Source: Candidatus Nitrosocosmicus agrestis (GTDB lineage Archaea; Thermoproteota; Nitrososphaeria; Nitrososphaerales; Nitrososphaeraceae). From it: a stretch of DNA of 64,000 nt. Each line of letters opens with the position of its first letter. Positions within the stretch are counted from its first letter, which is position 1. Of this stretch, positions 1-8,482 are shown in pieces. The stretch lies in NCBI RefSeq assembly GCF_008389435.1, contig NZ_VUYS01000001.1, positions 62,001 to 126,000 of the forward strand, in the 5' to 3' direction. Under the pieces are notes generated by a model, which worked only from the letters and a program-made list of their open reading frames with translations, ran no database searches and was not told where the DNA came from. The position numbers were made by a program, and so were the translations under genes.

Positions 1-672
1 GCCAATATCGATGTACTAATAGAATATATTGAAAAATACATCCCCACACCTGAAAGGGTTAAGAGTGAAAAGGGAATAATGCACATACTAAGATCGTTTG
101 ACATCAACAAACCAGGTACCCCCATCAGAAATATTAAAGGAGGCGTACTTGGAGGTGCATTAACTCAAGGCGAGTTTGAAATCGGTAACGAAATAGAAAT
201 ACTACCAGGTATTTTAAATGAAAGAAAGAGCAAATACGAATCAATTTTCTCTGAAATAGGATCCTTGGCTACTGGTGCAGGCCTGGTAGATAAAGTAAGG
301 CCTGGTGGTTTAGTAGCAATTGGTTCGAAGCTTGACCCATCCTTTATCAAAAGTGACTCATTAATTGGGGCAGTGGTAGGAAAGCCAGGTTCCTTACCAC
401 CTGTAGTGGACGAGATCACTATAGACATCAATCTGTTTGATACAGCCGTAGGTACTCAAGATCTGGTAAAGGTAGAACCTATCAGAAATAAAGAAAATCT
501 TAGATTAAATATAGGTACTGCAGTAACTATCGGAAATGTTACAAACTCTAAAAATCAAAGGATTGAGGTAAAAATTAAAAAACCAATCTGTTTGATGCCA
601 AAAAGTAGAGTCGCACTAAGCAGAAGGATTGCAGATAGATGGAGACTAATTGGTGCTGGAATAACAGTTTAA
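1..672 (+). CDS. eif2g: Translation initiation factor aIF2 subunit gamma, C-terminal part (5' truncated by window edge)
   Basis: The reading frame is open from the first base, so the gene starts outside the window; an ATG at 79 is internal. About 223 residues are visible. They match domains 2 and 3 of the gamma subunit of archaeal IF2, the EF-Tu-like GTPase that delivers initiator Met-tRNA to the small ribosomal subunit. Recognisable pieces are the domain-2 start RSFDINKPGT, GGVLGGALTQGEFEIGNEIE, and the C-terminal barrel ending in SRRIADRWRLIGAG. The GTPase domain lies upstream and is not seen. The PIN-domain gene follows after 6 nt, an arrangement known from many archaea, which suggests co-transcription. 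Confidence 0.95.
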   Translation, partial: ANIDVLIEYIEKYIPTPERVKSEKGIMHILRSFDINKPGTPIRNIKGGVLGGALTQGEFEIGNEIEILPGILNERKSKYESIFSEIGSLATGAGLVDKVRPGGLVAIGSKLDPSFIKSDSLIGAVVGKPGSLPPVVDEITIDINLFDTAVGTQDLVKVEPIRNKENLRLNIGTAVTIGNVTNSKNQRIEVKIKKPICLMPKSRVALSRRIADRWRLIGAGITV

Positions 673-678
673 AGAAAT

Positions 679-1143
679 ATGGAGATTGTTTGTGATACTA
701 GTTTTTTGATGGTGTTGTGCTATGATCCCGTCAAGAATCTGGATTCACTAGAGTCAAGGTTTGGAAAGCTAACATGGTTAATTCATCCTGAGACGGTTAA
801 TGAATTATCACAGTTAGAAAGATCAGCAGGGATAAAAAGATCAAAAATCGCAGGTCTTTCTCTAACAATCATAAAAAAACAGATTGAAAATGGAAATTTT
901 AAATTTTTAGATGAAAACCATCTAAAAGGCACATTGAAAAGAAATGAATCAAACCTTACTGTAGACTCAGTTTTATTGAATTTAGCAATAGAAAAGAAAA
1001 ACCCAATGGCTACAATAGATAAGGAATTAATGAGAAGGGCACTAAAAAAAGGGGTAGATGTAATTACACTTAAAAACAATAAAATCATTTATGCACATTC
1101 GCGACCCAGATCAAATTTAAATCAGTCCAAAGCGTCTCCATAA
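679..1143 (+). CDS. PIN-domain protein, FCF1/VapC9-like putative RNase
   Basis: A 154-residue protein with PIN-fold acidic residues in the expected order: D6 (CDTSFLM), E42 (ETVNEL), D96 (TVDSVLL) and D114 (ATIDKEL). PIN domains are Mg/Mn-dependent ribonucleases. Members found next to aIF2-gamma in archaea resemble eukaryotic Fcf1/Utp24, and an rRNA-processing role is inferred from that. The start is 6 nt after the aIF2-gamma stop, and no antitoxin gene is adjacent, which argues against a toxin-antitoxin pair. The C-terminal tail is basic and Ser/Asn rich. Confidence 0.8.
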   Translation: MEIVCDTSFLMVLCYDPVKNLDSLESRFGKLTWLIHPETVNELSQLERSAGIKRSKIAGLSLTIIKKQIENGNFKFLDENHLKGTLKRNESNLTVDSVLLNLAIEKKNPMATIDKELMRRALKKGVDVITLKNNKIIYAHSRPRSNLNQSKASP

Positions 1144-1157
1144 CGGAGCAAATATAC

Positions 1158-1832
1158 ATGATAAACATAGAGGGCATAGAACTAAGGTGGAATGGACATG
1201 ATGGATTCAGAATTTCTTCAACAGATGGCAAGGTAATTTATATCGATCCCTTTAAATTAATCGAAAAATACGATCAAAAAAAAGATGCAGATTATATTTT
1301 AATTTCTCACAATCATTTTGATCATCTAAGTCTGGAAGATATCAATAAAATTATTAGCAAAAGCACAAAAATTTTTTGTGCTAATGAATGCATAGAGGTC
1401 TTGAGAAGAGAATATCCAGATAACATAATTACTCCACTAAAGCCAGGAGATGTTAAATCAATAGATAACATAGCAACTCTAACTGCAGTACCTGCTTACA
1501 ATACTAACAAGGAGTTTCACCCCAAAAAAGACGAAAAAGTTGGATTTTTAATCAAAATGAATAAAGACAATCCATTAACCATTTATCATACGGGAGATTC
1601 AGATATTATTCCTGAAATGAAAGGTATTGTTACGGATGTTTTACTCGTACCAGTTTCTGGCACGTACGTAATGACATCTCAAGAGGCCATCAGAGTAACA
1701 AACGAAATTATCAAACCAAGGAAACTTGCAATACCTATGCATTATAAATCCATAGTGGGTACTGCTAAGGACGCTGAGGAATTTACTAAACAAGTAAATG
1801 TTTGCAAGACTGTAGTTTTGGAAATCGAATAG
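1158..1832 (+). CDS. Metallo-beta-lactamase-fold hydrolase (UPF0173-like)
   Basis: A 224-residue MBL-fold protein. The metal-binding signature HNHFDH is at residues 51-56, preceded by strand and turn IYIDPFK; later metal ligands are plausible in HTGDSD (around 145) and MHYKS (around 195). The length and single-domain form fit the UPF0173/UlaG-like group of metal-dependent hydrolases, whose substrates are mostly unknown. It lies 14 nt after the PIN gene on the same strand and may end that operon. The specific function is not inferable. Confidence 0.8.
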   Translation: MINIEGIELRWNGHDGFRISSTDGKVIYIDPFKLIEKYDQKKDADYILISHNHFDHLSLEDINKIISKSTKIFCANECIEVLRREYPDNIITPLKPGDVKSIDNIATLTAVPAYNTNKEFHPKKDEKVGFLIKMNKDNPLTIYHTGDSDIIPEMKGIVTDVLLVPVSGTYVMTSQEAIRVTNEIIKPRKLAIPMHYKSIVGTAKDAEEFTKQVNVCKTVVLEIE

Positions 1833-1870
1833 CATAAAGAAAAAAAGACAGAGCCTGTCACTGAGAATGA

Positions 1871-1882
1871 TTAAATATTAAA
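1871..1882 (+). promoter_or_regulatory. TATA-like promoter element of aglB
   Basis: An A/T-only stretch (taaatattaaat) lies about 35-45 nt upstream of the aglB ATG, as expected for an archaeal TATA box giving a short leader. Position and composition are the only evidence. Confidence 0.4.
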
Positions 1883-1914
1883 TAAAGTTAAAAAATCACA
1901 CTAAAGTGTAGATA

Positions 1915-4761
1915 ATGGCAGGAGAAGTTTTTTTAAAATCTGAGAAGAGTCGCAAAACGACCAAATATCTTCTCATAATAGCTGTATTGATTCTAGCATT
2001 TTCAATAGCTTTCATTCTTAGAGCTTATCCTATAAAATACGGGTTTTATTTGAATGAATTCGATCCTTTTTTTGATTATAGAGCTACTGAATACATAGTT
2101 AATCATGGAATTGGACCATATTTTGATTGGCACGATTACAAATCATGGTATCCAGAAGGCAGAGACATAGCAGGAACATCGCAGTCAGGATTACATCTGA
2201 CGGCAGCGATACTTTACCAGATATTTGGTTTTAATATGAGTTTGATGGATTTCACTATTTGGTTCCCAGTAGTCATCGGGTCCGCATCAACTGCTATAAT
2301 ATTTTTGGTGGTAAGAGCAATAACTGGAAGCACAGTGCCAGGGTTAATTGCTTCATTATTTTTTGCAGTAAGTCCCGCAATTATTCAGAGAGGAAATTTA
2401 GGATGGTTTAAGTCAGAACCATTGGGACTGTTTTATGGTCTAGGCGGTACCTACCTATTCTTATCAGCATTAAGAGATACAAAATACAAGTACTTAATCC
2501 CAAAAGCAGTCTTTGGAGGTATCCTAGTGGCCCTTGCAGTTACTTCATGGGGAGGGGCTCAGTATTTTGTAATCCCAATTGGGCTCTTTATTATAGTCTT
2601 GGGTTTTGTATCAAAAGATCTTAAGAATAATCTAATTGTAGCTGTTTTATTTACGGTATCTGTTCTCGGAGTAGCAGGTGCTTTCCCAAGACCCGGCATA
2701 TCATTTGTAATGGGACTTCCAGGCATACTGTTAATGACAAGCACGCTCTTTCTCTTCATAACCACCATCGTTAGACTAAAAAGTTCTGAAAAAAGAGCAA
2801 CTCTGAAAACCGCCATAGTATTAGGAATTTTCGTAATGATAGGAATATCAATCGTAGCAGGCGGATTCTACAAAGCTCCTTCATTTAGATATCTAAACGC
2901 CATCAATCCATTCCTTTCTTCAGAAAATAAACTAGTAGAGTCTGTGGCAGAACACTTTACACCCACAATAGTTGACTACTTTAGGCAATTTTCGGTTCTG
3001 ATTATTTTTGCTGGCCTTGGTATATGGCTATCCTTTAAGAACAAAAACAATACGAACATGATTTTTGGGTTGATAATAGGGCTTACGGGTATATACATAA
3101 GCGCCACGTTTGCCAGACTTTTGGTATTTGCATCAATAAGTATTATTATATTATCAAGTATTGGAATCTATCAAGCGATTAGAAGTATAAACTCGATAAG
3201 AACAGAAGCAGAACAAAACTCACCCTCGGCAAATAAGGATGGTGTAAAAGTTAAGAGAGAATCAAGGCTTAAGAGAGAAATTTTACCTTATATGGGATTT
3301 GCCGCGATTTTGATAATCATGTTAACCATACCAATGGTCTACGATAATAACACAAACTGGATTACTTCTGCAGATGTGCCAACCTCTATAGCTAATGGAG
3401 GTACTAATTACCGGCTTACTACTGACGATTGGATAGATACCCTAAATTGGATATCTCAAAATACACCGGCAGGTTCTGTAATTACCTCGTGGTGGGATTA
3501 TGGATATTGGATTACTACCCTAGGAAATCGAACTTCAATAGCAGATAATGCCACTATAAATCAAACAAGAATAGAAACCATTGCAAAGATGTTTATCAGT
3601 CCGGAAGAGGAGGGTTGGAAAATTGCAAATGATTTAAAATCAGACTATATATTGATATATGTAGTTGGACAAAAGCTTCCTTCGTTGGATCCTTCTAATC
3701 CGGCACCCCTCTACGTATTGGGCAGCGGAGGGGATGAAAGTAAGAAACATTGGTTCATCAGAATTGGAGGATTTAATGAATCACAATATGTAGAATCTAA
3801 TGGAGATACACCTAAGCAAAAGTATTGGGATTCCCTTCTTGGGCATATGATGCCATTTGAGACAGTAGGATTCTTCAATCCAACAACTGGTACACTTTCG
3901 CCAACATATCAGCCAAACGCCATCCCATTCTATACAAAGGACATAAAATATCCAAAAGGCAATACAAATGAACCACTATCGTTAGAATACGCATCAAAGA
4001 GCTTTGAAAGTAATGACCCAGGGCTATTTTTTGGCGTATTATTGTACAAGGTGAATCATGACTACAATACATTTGCTAATACTACTACTGCTACCACTAC
4101 TACTTCTCCGATAGTGTCTGGTTCAGCTGGTAGCAACAACGGTAGTATTAGTAGCAATAGCAGCAGCGGAGAGAATTCAACTAATGATAGTGCGTTGTCA
4201 CGCATACAATCTAACCTTTTAAATAATATCGACAATACAACATCTAACAGTAACATGACAAATACCACTTCAAACAATACTGCAACTATTGAGACTACCC
4301 AAGGTCCAATTAAAGTTCAATTTTATCCACAAGAAGCACCAAATCATGTAAAGAACTTTCAAGATTTAGCCCGTAAAGGATTCTACGATGGAATTGTGTT
4401 TCATCGAATAGTCCCAGGCTTTGTAATTCAAGCAGGCGATCCAAATACAAAGAATGATACTGCAAGCAGAAATACATGGGGAACAGGAGGTCCAGGTTAT
4501 ACCATTAATGAAGAATTCAACAGCATACCTCACGAGAGAGGAATTTTGTCCATGGCTAGAACTAACGATCCAAACAGTGCAGGATCGCAGTTTTTCATAG
4601 TGCTTAATGACTCAAAGTTTTTAGATAATCAATATACTGTATTTGGTAAAGTTACAGACGGATTGGAAGTAGTTGACAAGATTGCAAACACTACAACCAA
4701 CGCAATGGATCAACCGGAGGATCCAAATGCTGCACGCATAACCAAAATAACCATAGACTAA
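1915..4761 (+). CDS. aglB: Oligosaccharyltransferase AglB/STT3 fused to a C-terminal cyclophilin domain
   Basis: A 948-residue membrane protein. Residues 1 to about 480 carry about 13 hydrophobic segments of the STT3 type, with an acidic motif near the N-terminus (EFDPFFDY, D50/D54). The OST signature WWDYG is at 526-530. The protein should transfer lipid-linked glycan to Asn-x-Ser/Thr outside the membrane. After the globular domain comes a Ser/Thr/Asn-rich linker (about 720-788) and then a complete cyclophilin domain (about 791-948). That domain keeps R831, F836 and Q839 (equivalent to R55, F60 and Q63 of human CypA) and a GSQFF strand. Tyr and Phe replace the usual H126 and W121. Typical archaeal AglB lacks such a domain. 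The frame is continuous through the linker. Confidence 0.93.
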   Translation: MAGEVFLKSEKSRKTTKYLLIIAVLILAFSIAFILRAYPIKYGFYLNEFDPFFDYRATEYIVNHGIGPYFDWHDYKSWYPEGRDIAGTSQSGLHLTAAILYQIFGFNMSLMDFTIWFPVVIGSASTAIIFLVVRAITGSTVPGLIASLFFAVSPAIIQRGNLGWFKSEPLGLFYGLGGTYLFLSALRDTKYKYLIPKAVFGGILVALAVTSWGGAQYFVIPIGLFIIVLGFVSKDLKNNLIVAVLFTVSVLGVAGAFPRPGISFVMGLPGILLMTSTLFLFITTIVRLKSSEKRATLKTAIVLGIFVMIGISIVAGGFYKAPSFRYLNAINPFLSSENKLVESVAEHFTPTIVDYFRQFSVLIIFAGLGIWLSFKNKNNTNMIFGLIIGLTGIYISATFARLLVFASISIIILSSIGIYQAIRSINSIRTEAEQNSPSANKDGVKVKRESRLKREILPYMGFAAILIIMLTIPMVYDNNTNWITSADVPTSIANGGTNYRLTTDDWIDTLNWISQNTPAGSVITSWWDYGYWITTLGNRTSIADNATINQTRIETIAKMFISPEEEGWKIANDLKSDYILIYVVGQKLPSLDPSNPAPLYVLGSGGDESKKHWFIRIGGFNESQYVESNGDTPKQKYWDSLLGHMMPFETVGFFNPTTGTLSPTYQPNAIPFYTKDIKYPKGNTNEPLSLEYASKSFESNDPGLFFGVLLYKVNHDYNTFANTTTATTTTSPIVSGSAGSNNGSISSNSSSGENSTNDSALSRIQSNLLNNIDNTTSNSNMTNTTSNNTATIETTQGPIKVQFYPQEAPNHVKNFQDLARKGFYDGIVFHRIVPGFVIQAGDPNTKNDTASRNTWGTGGPGYTINEEFNSIPHERGILSMARTNDPNSAGSQFFIVLNDSKFLDNQYTVFGKVTDGLEVVDKIANTTTNAMDQPEDPNAARITKITID

Positions 4762-4770
4762 AATAAACCA

Positions 4771-4790
4771 ATTTTTTTAATATTTTTTAT
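4771..4790 (+). terminator. T-rich terminator of aglB
   Basis: Two T-runs (7 and 6 T) fall just after the aglB stop and reach into the end of the convergent gene. Poly-T tracts on the coding strand are the usual archaeal intrinsic terminator. Confidence 0.5.
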
Positions 4791-5773
4791 TTAGATATCA
4801 ATCCATGGTATATGAAAGGTAGTATAGTGCTCACATCAGCATGGATAGTAATCTGTCTTGCCTGAGTGGTAACTTTACCCCAAGAAATTGCTTCTGCGAC
4901 AGGTGCTCCACTCAGACTCCCATCCCATTCGGAAGCTGTTGTAATATAGACCGCATAATCCAAACCACCACGATATTGATTCCACCACAAAGTATGATGT
5001 TTTGATAATCCGCCACCCATCATAAAAGCTCCAGTCATTTTGGCATCAAATATAATCTCAGATAACAAAGTCTGGTCTTTCAGAATGTCAATCTTGAAAT
5101 CTTTATGTGATTGATTAAAGAGCCAAATTTGATTTCCTACTGCGCCATCTACTATCCCAGGAACGAAAACAGGGATATCATTCTTGGCCGCCCAATACAA
5201 GAATGAGGATTCATTTAATTGACTTCCCATATATTTGAGAACTTCGGATGGTGCTGCTTCCTTTGCTGATTTTGATTTGTCATACATCTTTTGTAGAATG
5301 GCCTGAACCTTATTTTCAATTAGCGGACCATAATTCTTGTTTGGTATCAATATGTTACCCAATCTATGAATATCTTTGTCTAGCAGAAATTTATCATCCA
5401 ATCTAAAATCACCCTCATAGTAAGAAGAAAAAGATTTTGCTATGTCATGATCCAATGCACCACAAGTAGTAATTATACAATCAAACATCTTGTTTTTGAC
5501 CATATCTTTTATAATGCCTCGATTTCCAGTCGACACCAAAGCCCCAACAAATGACAAGAATTTGGTACACTCTTTTTCGCGGTTCATTTTCTTCAAAATT
5601 TCTATTCCATTAGCTAAATGTCTTCCCTCAAATCCTCCAGAATAGGTCATGATCTTTAAAATTTGATTTAATGATGTGTCCTTAGTTATAGAATAATCTT
5701 GTATTTCCTTTGATAAATGGTAGTTATTTTCATTATCATTGCTTAACTGGGATTTCTTTTTTGTCTGTTTCAA
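4787..5773 (-). CDS. dys: Deoxyhypusine synthase
   Basis: A 328-residue member of the deoxyhypusine synthase family, which moves the aminobutyl group of spermidine to a lysine of aIF5A using NAD. The catalytic lysine is K300 in AISWGK (Lys329 of the human enzyme). The spermidine-site motif GGGLSKHH is intact with H259 and H260. NAD-site segments VGALVSTG and DYAVYITTASEWDGSLSGA are conserved. The N-terminal 30 residues are charged and poorly conserved. It is transcribed away from a second family member across a 77-nt gap. Of the two it is the one with all canonical active-site residues. Confidence 0.88.
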   Translation of the reverse strand: MKQTKKKSQLSNDNENNYHLSKEIQDYSITKDTSLNQILKIMTYSGGFEGRHLANGIEILKKMNREKECTKFLSFVGALVSTGNRGIIKDMVKNKMFDCIITTCGALDHDIAKSFSSYYEGDFRLDDKFLLDKDIHRLGNILIPNKNYGPLIENKVQAILQKMYDKSKSAKEAAPSEVLKYMGSQLNESSFLYWAAKNDIPVFVPGIVDGAVGNQIWLFNQSHKDFKIDILKDQTLLSEIIFDAKMTGAFMMGGGLSKHHTLWWNQYRGGLDYAVYITTASEWDGSLSGAPVAEAISWGKVTTQARQITIHADVSTILPFIYHGLISK

Positions 5774-5850
5774 TAAATTGAAATAAATATTTTACTATTA
5801 ATAACTTGCGCGAAAATTATGTTATCTCATAACAGGACGATCATAAATAT

Positions 5851-6963
5851 ATGGGTCAAGATAAGATAAATGAATTGAACGGCGATCGGCATACTTTTTC
5901 GGGTAAAAAGATAGATCCACCCCAAATTTATCCAAACATGAGCATCTCCAATATGATAAACCTATTTAGGAACACAGGATATAATGCACGACGACTAGCA
6001 GAAGCGGCAGACATATTCAAAAAAATGGTCGAGTCTGATGCAACTATCTGTTTAACAATTGCCGGAGCCTTGACTCCAATTGGATTTGGTAAAATGATCG
6101 CAACAATGATAGAAAATGGATTTGTGGATTGGATAGTTACAACAGGAGCCAATGCATATCATGACTTGCACTTTGCATATGATTTGCCAGTTAGACAAGG
6201 TCACTTTGATGTTGATGATGATGTATTATATTCAAAACAGATAGTGCGTATTTATGATGTCTATATTAAAGAATATGGAACCCTACAAGCTCAGGATCTA
6301 ATAGTACAAAAAAATGTACAAGAATTTTACAAGGATGGCAGAATCGATATTGTAAACAGTTCAACCGCCGACTTATCTTATTTAATAGGAAAAGAAGCAG
6401 AAAAGAGATCGAAAGCTCCAGAAAAATCATTTATGGTTGCATCTTTTAAAAATAATGTTCCAGTTTACATACCAGCCCTTAGTGATTCCTCTATCGGTTT
6501 GAACATGTTGCCATTATTGCTTGATGGCAAAAGATCCGTCAACCCAATCAAAGATATTGCTGAGTCAACAGCGATACTATGGAAAAGCAAAGTCTCTGGG
6601 GGATTGGAGTTAGGTGGAGGTGTGCCCAAAAACTTTTTTCAACAGACAGGTCCGGCATTGTACCAAATTTTAAAAATAAAAGAAGGTGGACATGATTTTA
6701 TAGTTCAGCTAACTGATGCTAGGCCAGATACTGGTGGATTATCAGGGGCAACACTTCAGGAAGGCAAGAGCTGGGGGAAAATTAAAACTTCTCATAAGGG
6801 AAATGTTATAGTATATGGCGACTCTTCAGTTTATTTTCCAATGCTCTGTTCGTATATTTTAAGTGAATGCAAGCCTAGAAGAAAAAAGCAACTGTACAAA
6901 AAGAAAGATGTATGGGTTGAGGAGATGAAGAAACATTATCTATCTTCAAAAACCAAAGACTAA
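5851..6963 (+). CDS. Deoxyhypusine synthase-like protein (second, divergent paralogue)
   Basis: A 370-residue homologue of deoxyhypusine synthase. The Lys region is present (K310 in KSWGK) with the NAD-site pieces TIAGALTPIG and VTTGANAYHD. The spermidine-site motif reads GGGVPKNFF (259-263) where true DHS has KHH. The PKNF form is typical of the bacterial DHS-like group, several of which make or use other polyamines, such as homospermidine-type reactions. A basic tail (KPRRKKQLYKKK) follows the core. The natural substrate is unknown; a polyamine aminobutyl transfer other than aIF5A modification is inferred. Divergent placement beside canonical dys suggests joint polyamine metabolism. Confidence 0.8.
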   Translation: MGQDKINELNGDRHTFSGKKIDPPQIYPNMSISNMINLFRNTGYNARRLAEAADIFKKMVESDATICLTIAGALTPIGFGKMIATMIENGFVDWIVTTGANAYHDLHFAYDLPVRQGHFDVDDDVLYSKQIVRIYDVYIKEYGTLQAQDLIVQKNVQEFYKDGRIDIVNSSTADLSYLIGKEAEKRSKAPEKSFMVASFKNNVPVYIPALSDSSIGLNMLPLLLDGKRSVNPIKDIAESTAILWKSKVSGGLELGGGVPKNFFQQTGPALYQILKIKEGGHDFIVQLTDARPDTGGLSGATLQEGKSWGKIKTSHKGNVIVYGDSSVYFPMLCSYILSECKPRRKKQLYKKKDVWVEEMKKHYLSSKTKD

Positions 6964-7177
6964 AAGAAGTGTTTGGATAATCATGCAAGCAAACACTTTT
7001 TGATTTTATGACAAGGGATCAATAATATAGTTGTTGTAATAGTTATGTCTTGTTTTATCTATTGATTTAGAGGATAATATTATTACCAAGAAATATAAAT
7101 AATGGCCGAAAAAAGCTCTGAAACAGCAAGTTAACAGTAATACAAAAAAGTCTATTATAAATATTGTATATCAATAA

Positions 7178-7639
7178 ATGTCTGAATTCAATCAACTTTT
7201 GGTAAGAAGAATTAAGAATGGAACTGTTATTGATCATATTGAATCACCAAGAGCATTATTGGTTCTTCACATATTAAACATAACAGGTCAGGACGGAAAT
7301 GTAATAACAGTGGCACTGAATGTTCCAAGCGTCAAACAAAATAAAAAAGACATTATAAAAGTGGAGAATCGATTTTTGGAGAAAAAAGAGACTGATAAAT
7401 TGGCTCTGATTGCTCCAAATGCTACGATCAATATCATCAAAGACTACAAACTTACCGAAAAAAGAAGAATTCAGCTTCCAGACAAAATAATAGGATATTT
7501 CAAATGCCCAAATCTAAGATGTATTACTAATACTGAAGAGGGTCTAAGTTCAAAAATCGAAATTATAGACAAAAATAACATTTTACTAAAATGTCAGTAC
7601 TGTGCAAGATCTATTACCACTACTGAACTGATAAAGTGA
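7178..7639 (+). CDS. pyrI: Aspartate carbamoyltransferase regulatory chain
   Basis: A 153-residue PyrI. The N-terminal allosteric nucleotide-binding domain (IKNGTVIDHI, ALNVPS) is followed by the zinc domain with Cys110, Cys115, Cys139 and Cys142 (CPNLRC and CQYC), which contacts the catalytic chain. It would regulate the first committed step of pyrimidine synthesis. PyrB usually sits directly upstream of pyrI, but no pyrB is found anywhere in this window. A TATA-like ttataaat lies about 16-23 nt before the ATG, consistent with a transcript of its own. Confidence 0.92.
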   Translation: MSEFNQLLVRRIKNGTVIDHIESPRALLVLHILNITGQDGNVITVALNVPSVKQNKKDIIKVENRFLEKKETDKLALIAPNATINIIKDYKLTEKRRIQLPDKIIGYFKCPNLRCITNTEEGLSSKIEIIDKNNILLKCQYCARSITTTELIK

Positions 7640-7836
7640 CTATCACATCAGGACAACTGACAAAGTAAAATAATAAAAAAAACAAACCTGTTAGTCTTGC
7701 CTCCCAAGGTATAATATCAAAATTGCATTAGGTTAGGTTCAAATCAACCTGCCACCATTTGATCCAAAACACTCTCGAAAGTGAGTTAATTTGAATTCGA
7801 TTAAAGAAGTATATACATTAAATAAAAAGCAACAGA

Positions 7837-8406
7837 TCATTCTCCTCTACAAACTTCACAAGTGTAAGATCCATCAGCGTAAAGTAGGAAATCAGACCAT
7901 TCGCCACATTCATCGCAATATCCAGAAATGTTTCTTGGAGAACGACCAATTTCACCCCTTATAATCAGTGACTTTTCAGAGACTACATCAAATAGTTCAG
8001 GGGTCACAGCAAGTACGTCAGATACTGAGATAATTCCTACCAAATGATCTTTATGGGTAACTCCTAATCGCTTTATCCCGTGTTGTCTCAGTAGTCGAGC
8101 TGCTGATGTAATACTTTCTTCCCCACTGATCGTGATCAAAGGCTGCATTATACTTGATGCCTTTATCTCAGAAGGTATTAATCCATTGGCTATTGCTTTA
8201 GTAACTATATCCCAATCTGTTATGATTCCCAAGGGTTTATCATTATCTAAGACAATAATACTGCCAATCTTAGCGTTGGTCATTAGCTTTGAAATTGCTA
8301 CAAGATCATCGTTAGGACCAGCGTGTACTATAGGACTATTCATAACATCGCTAACAAGAACCCGTGTCGTCATCCCGGTAGTTTCGTCTCTAATATCTTT
8401 AGACAC
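7837..8406 (-). CDS. CBS-domain pair protein with C-terminal zinc ribbon
   Basis: A 189-residue protein with two CBS domains (about 15-75 and 80-137; repeated pattern of SDVM/SSIM followed by GIITDWD and GIISVSD). A zinc ribbon follows, with Cys164, Cys167, Cys183 and Cys186. CBS pairs bind adenosine nucleotides and act as energy sensors. The ribbon suggests interaction with nucleic acid or a protein. The start is GTG; an ATG at residue 12 is an alternative. It is transcribed in the same direction as rqcH upstream, with 76 nt between. The target is unknown. Confidence 0.8.
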   Translation of the reverse strand: MSKDIRDETTGMTTRVLVSDVMNSPIVHAGPNDDLVAISKLMTNAKIGSIIVLDNDKPLGIITDWDIVTKAIANGLIPSEIKASSIMQPLITISGEESITSAARLLRQHGIKRLGVTHKDHLVGIISVSDVLAVTPELFDVVSEKSLIIRGEIGRSPRNISGYCDECGEWSDFLLYADGSYTCEVCRGE

Positions 8407-8482
8407 ATCAAATCTTCATAGTTTGAATTTAATTACTTTTCGATTCAAAGATAAAGAATATCAACCAGATATTCGAATCAGA

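Noticed and set aside
679-1143. Toxin (VapC) reading of the PIN protein
   Set aside because: There is no antitoxin gene beside it, and its place directly after aIF2-gamma is the known housekeeping context.
7728-7752. ttaggttaggttcaaatcaacct as a DtxR box
   Set aside because: The right half lacks the CCTAA arm and the site lies between two convergent gene ends, so it cannot serve a promoter there.
7691-7760. tRNA-like fragment (cttgcctcccaag followed by ggttcaaatc)
   Set aside because: It resembles a tRNA-Gly anticodon loop and T-loop, but no acceptor stem, no paired 3' half of the anticodon stem and no proper T-stem can be drawn. At most it is a relic.
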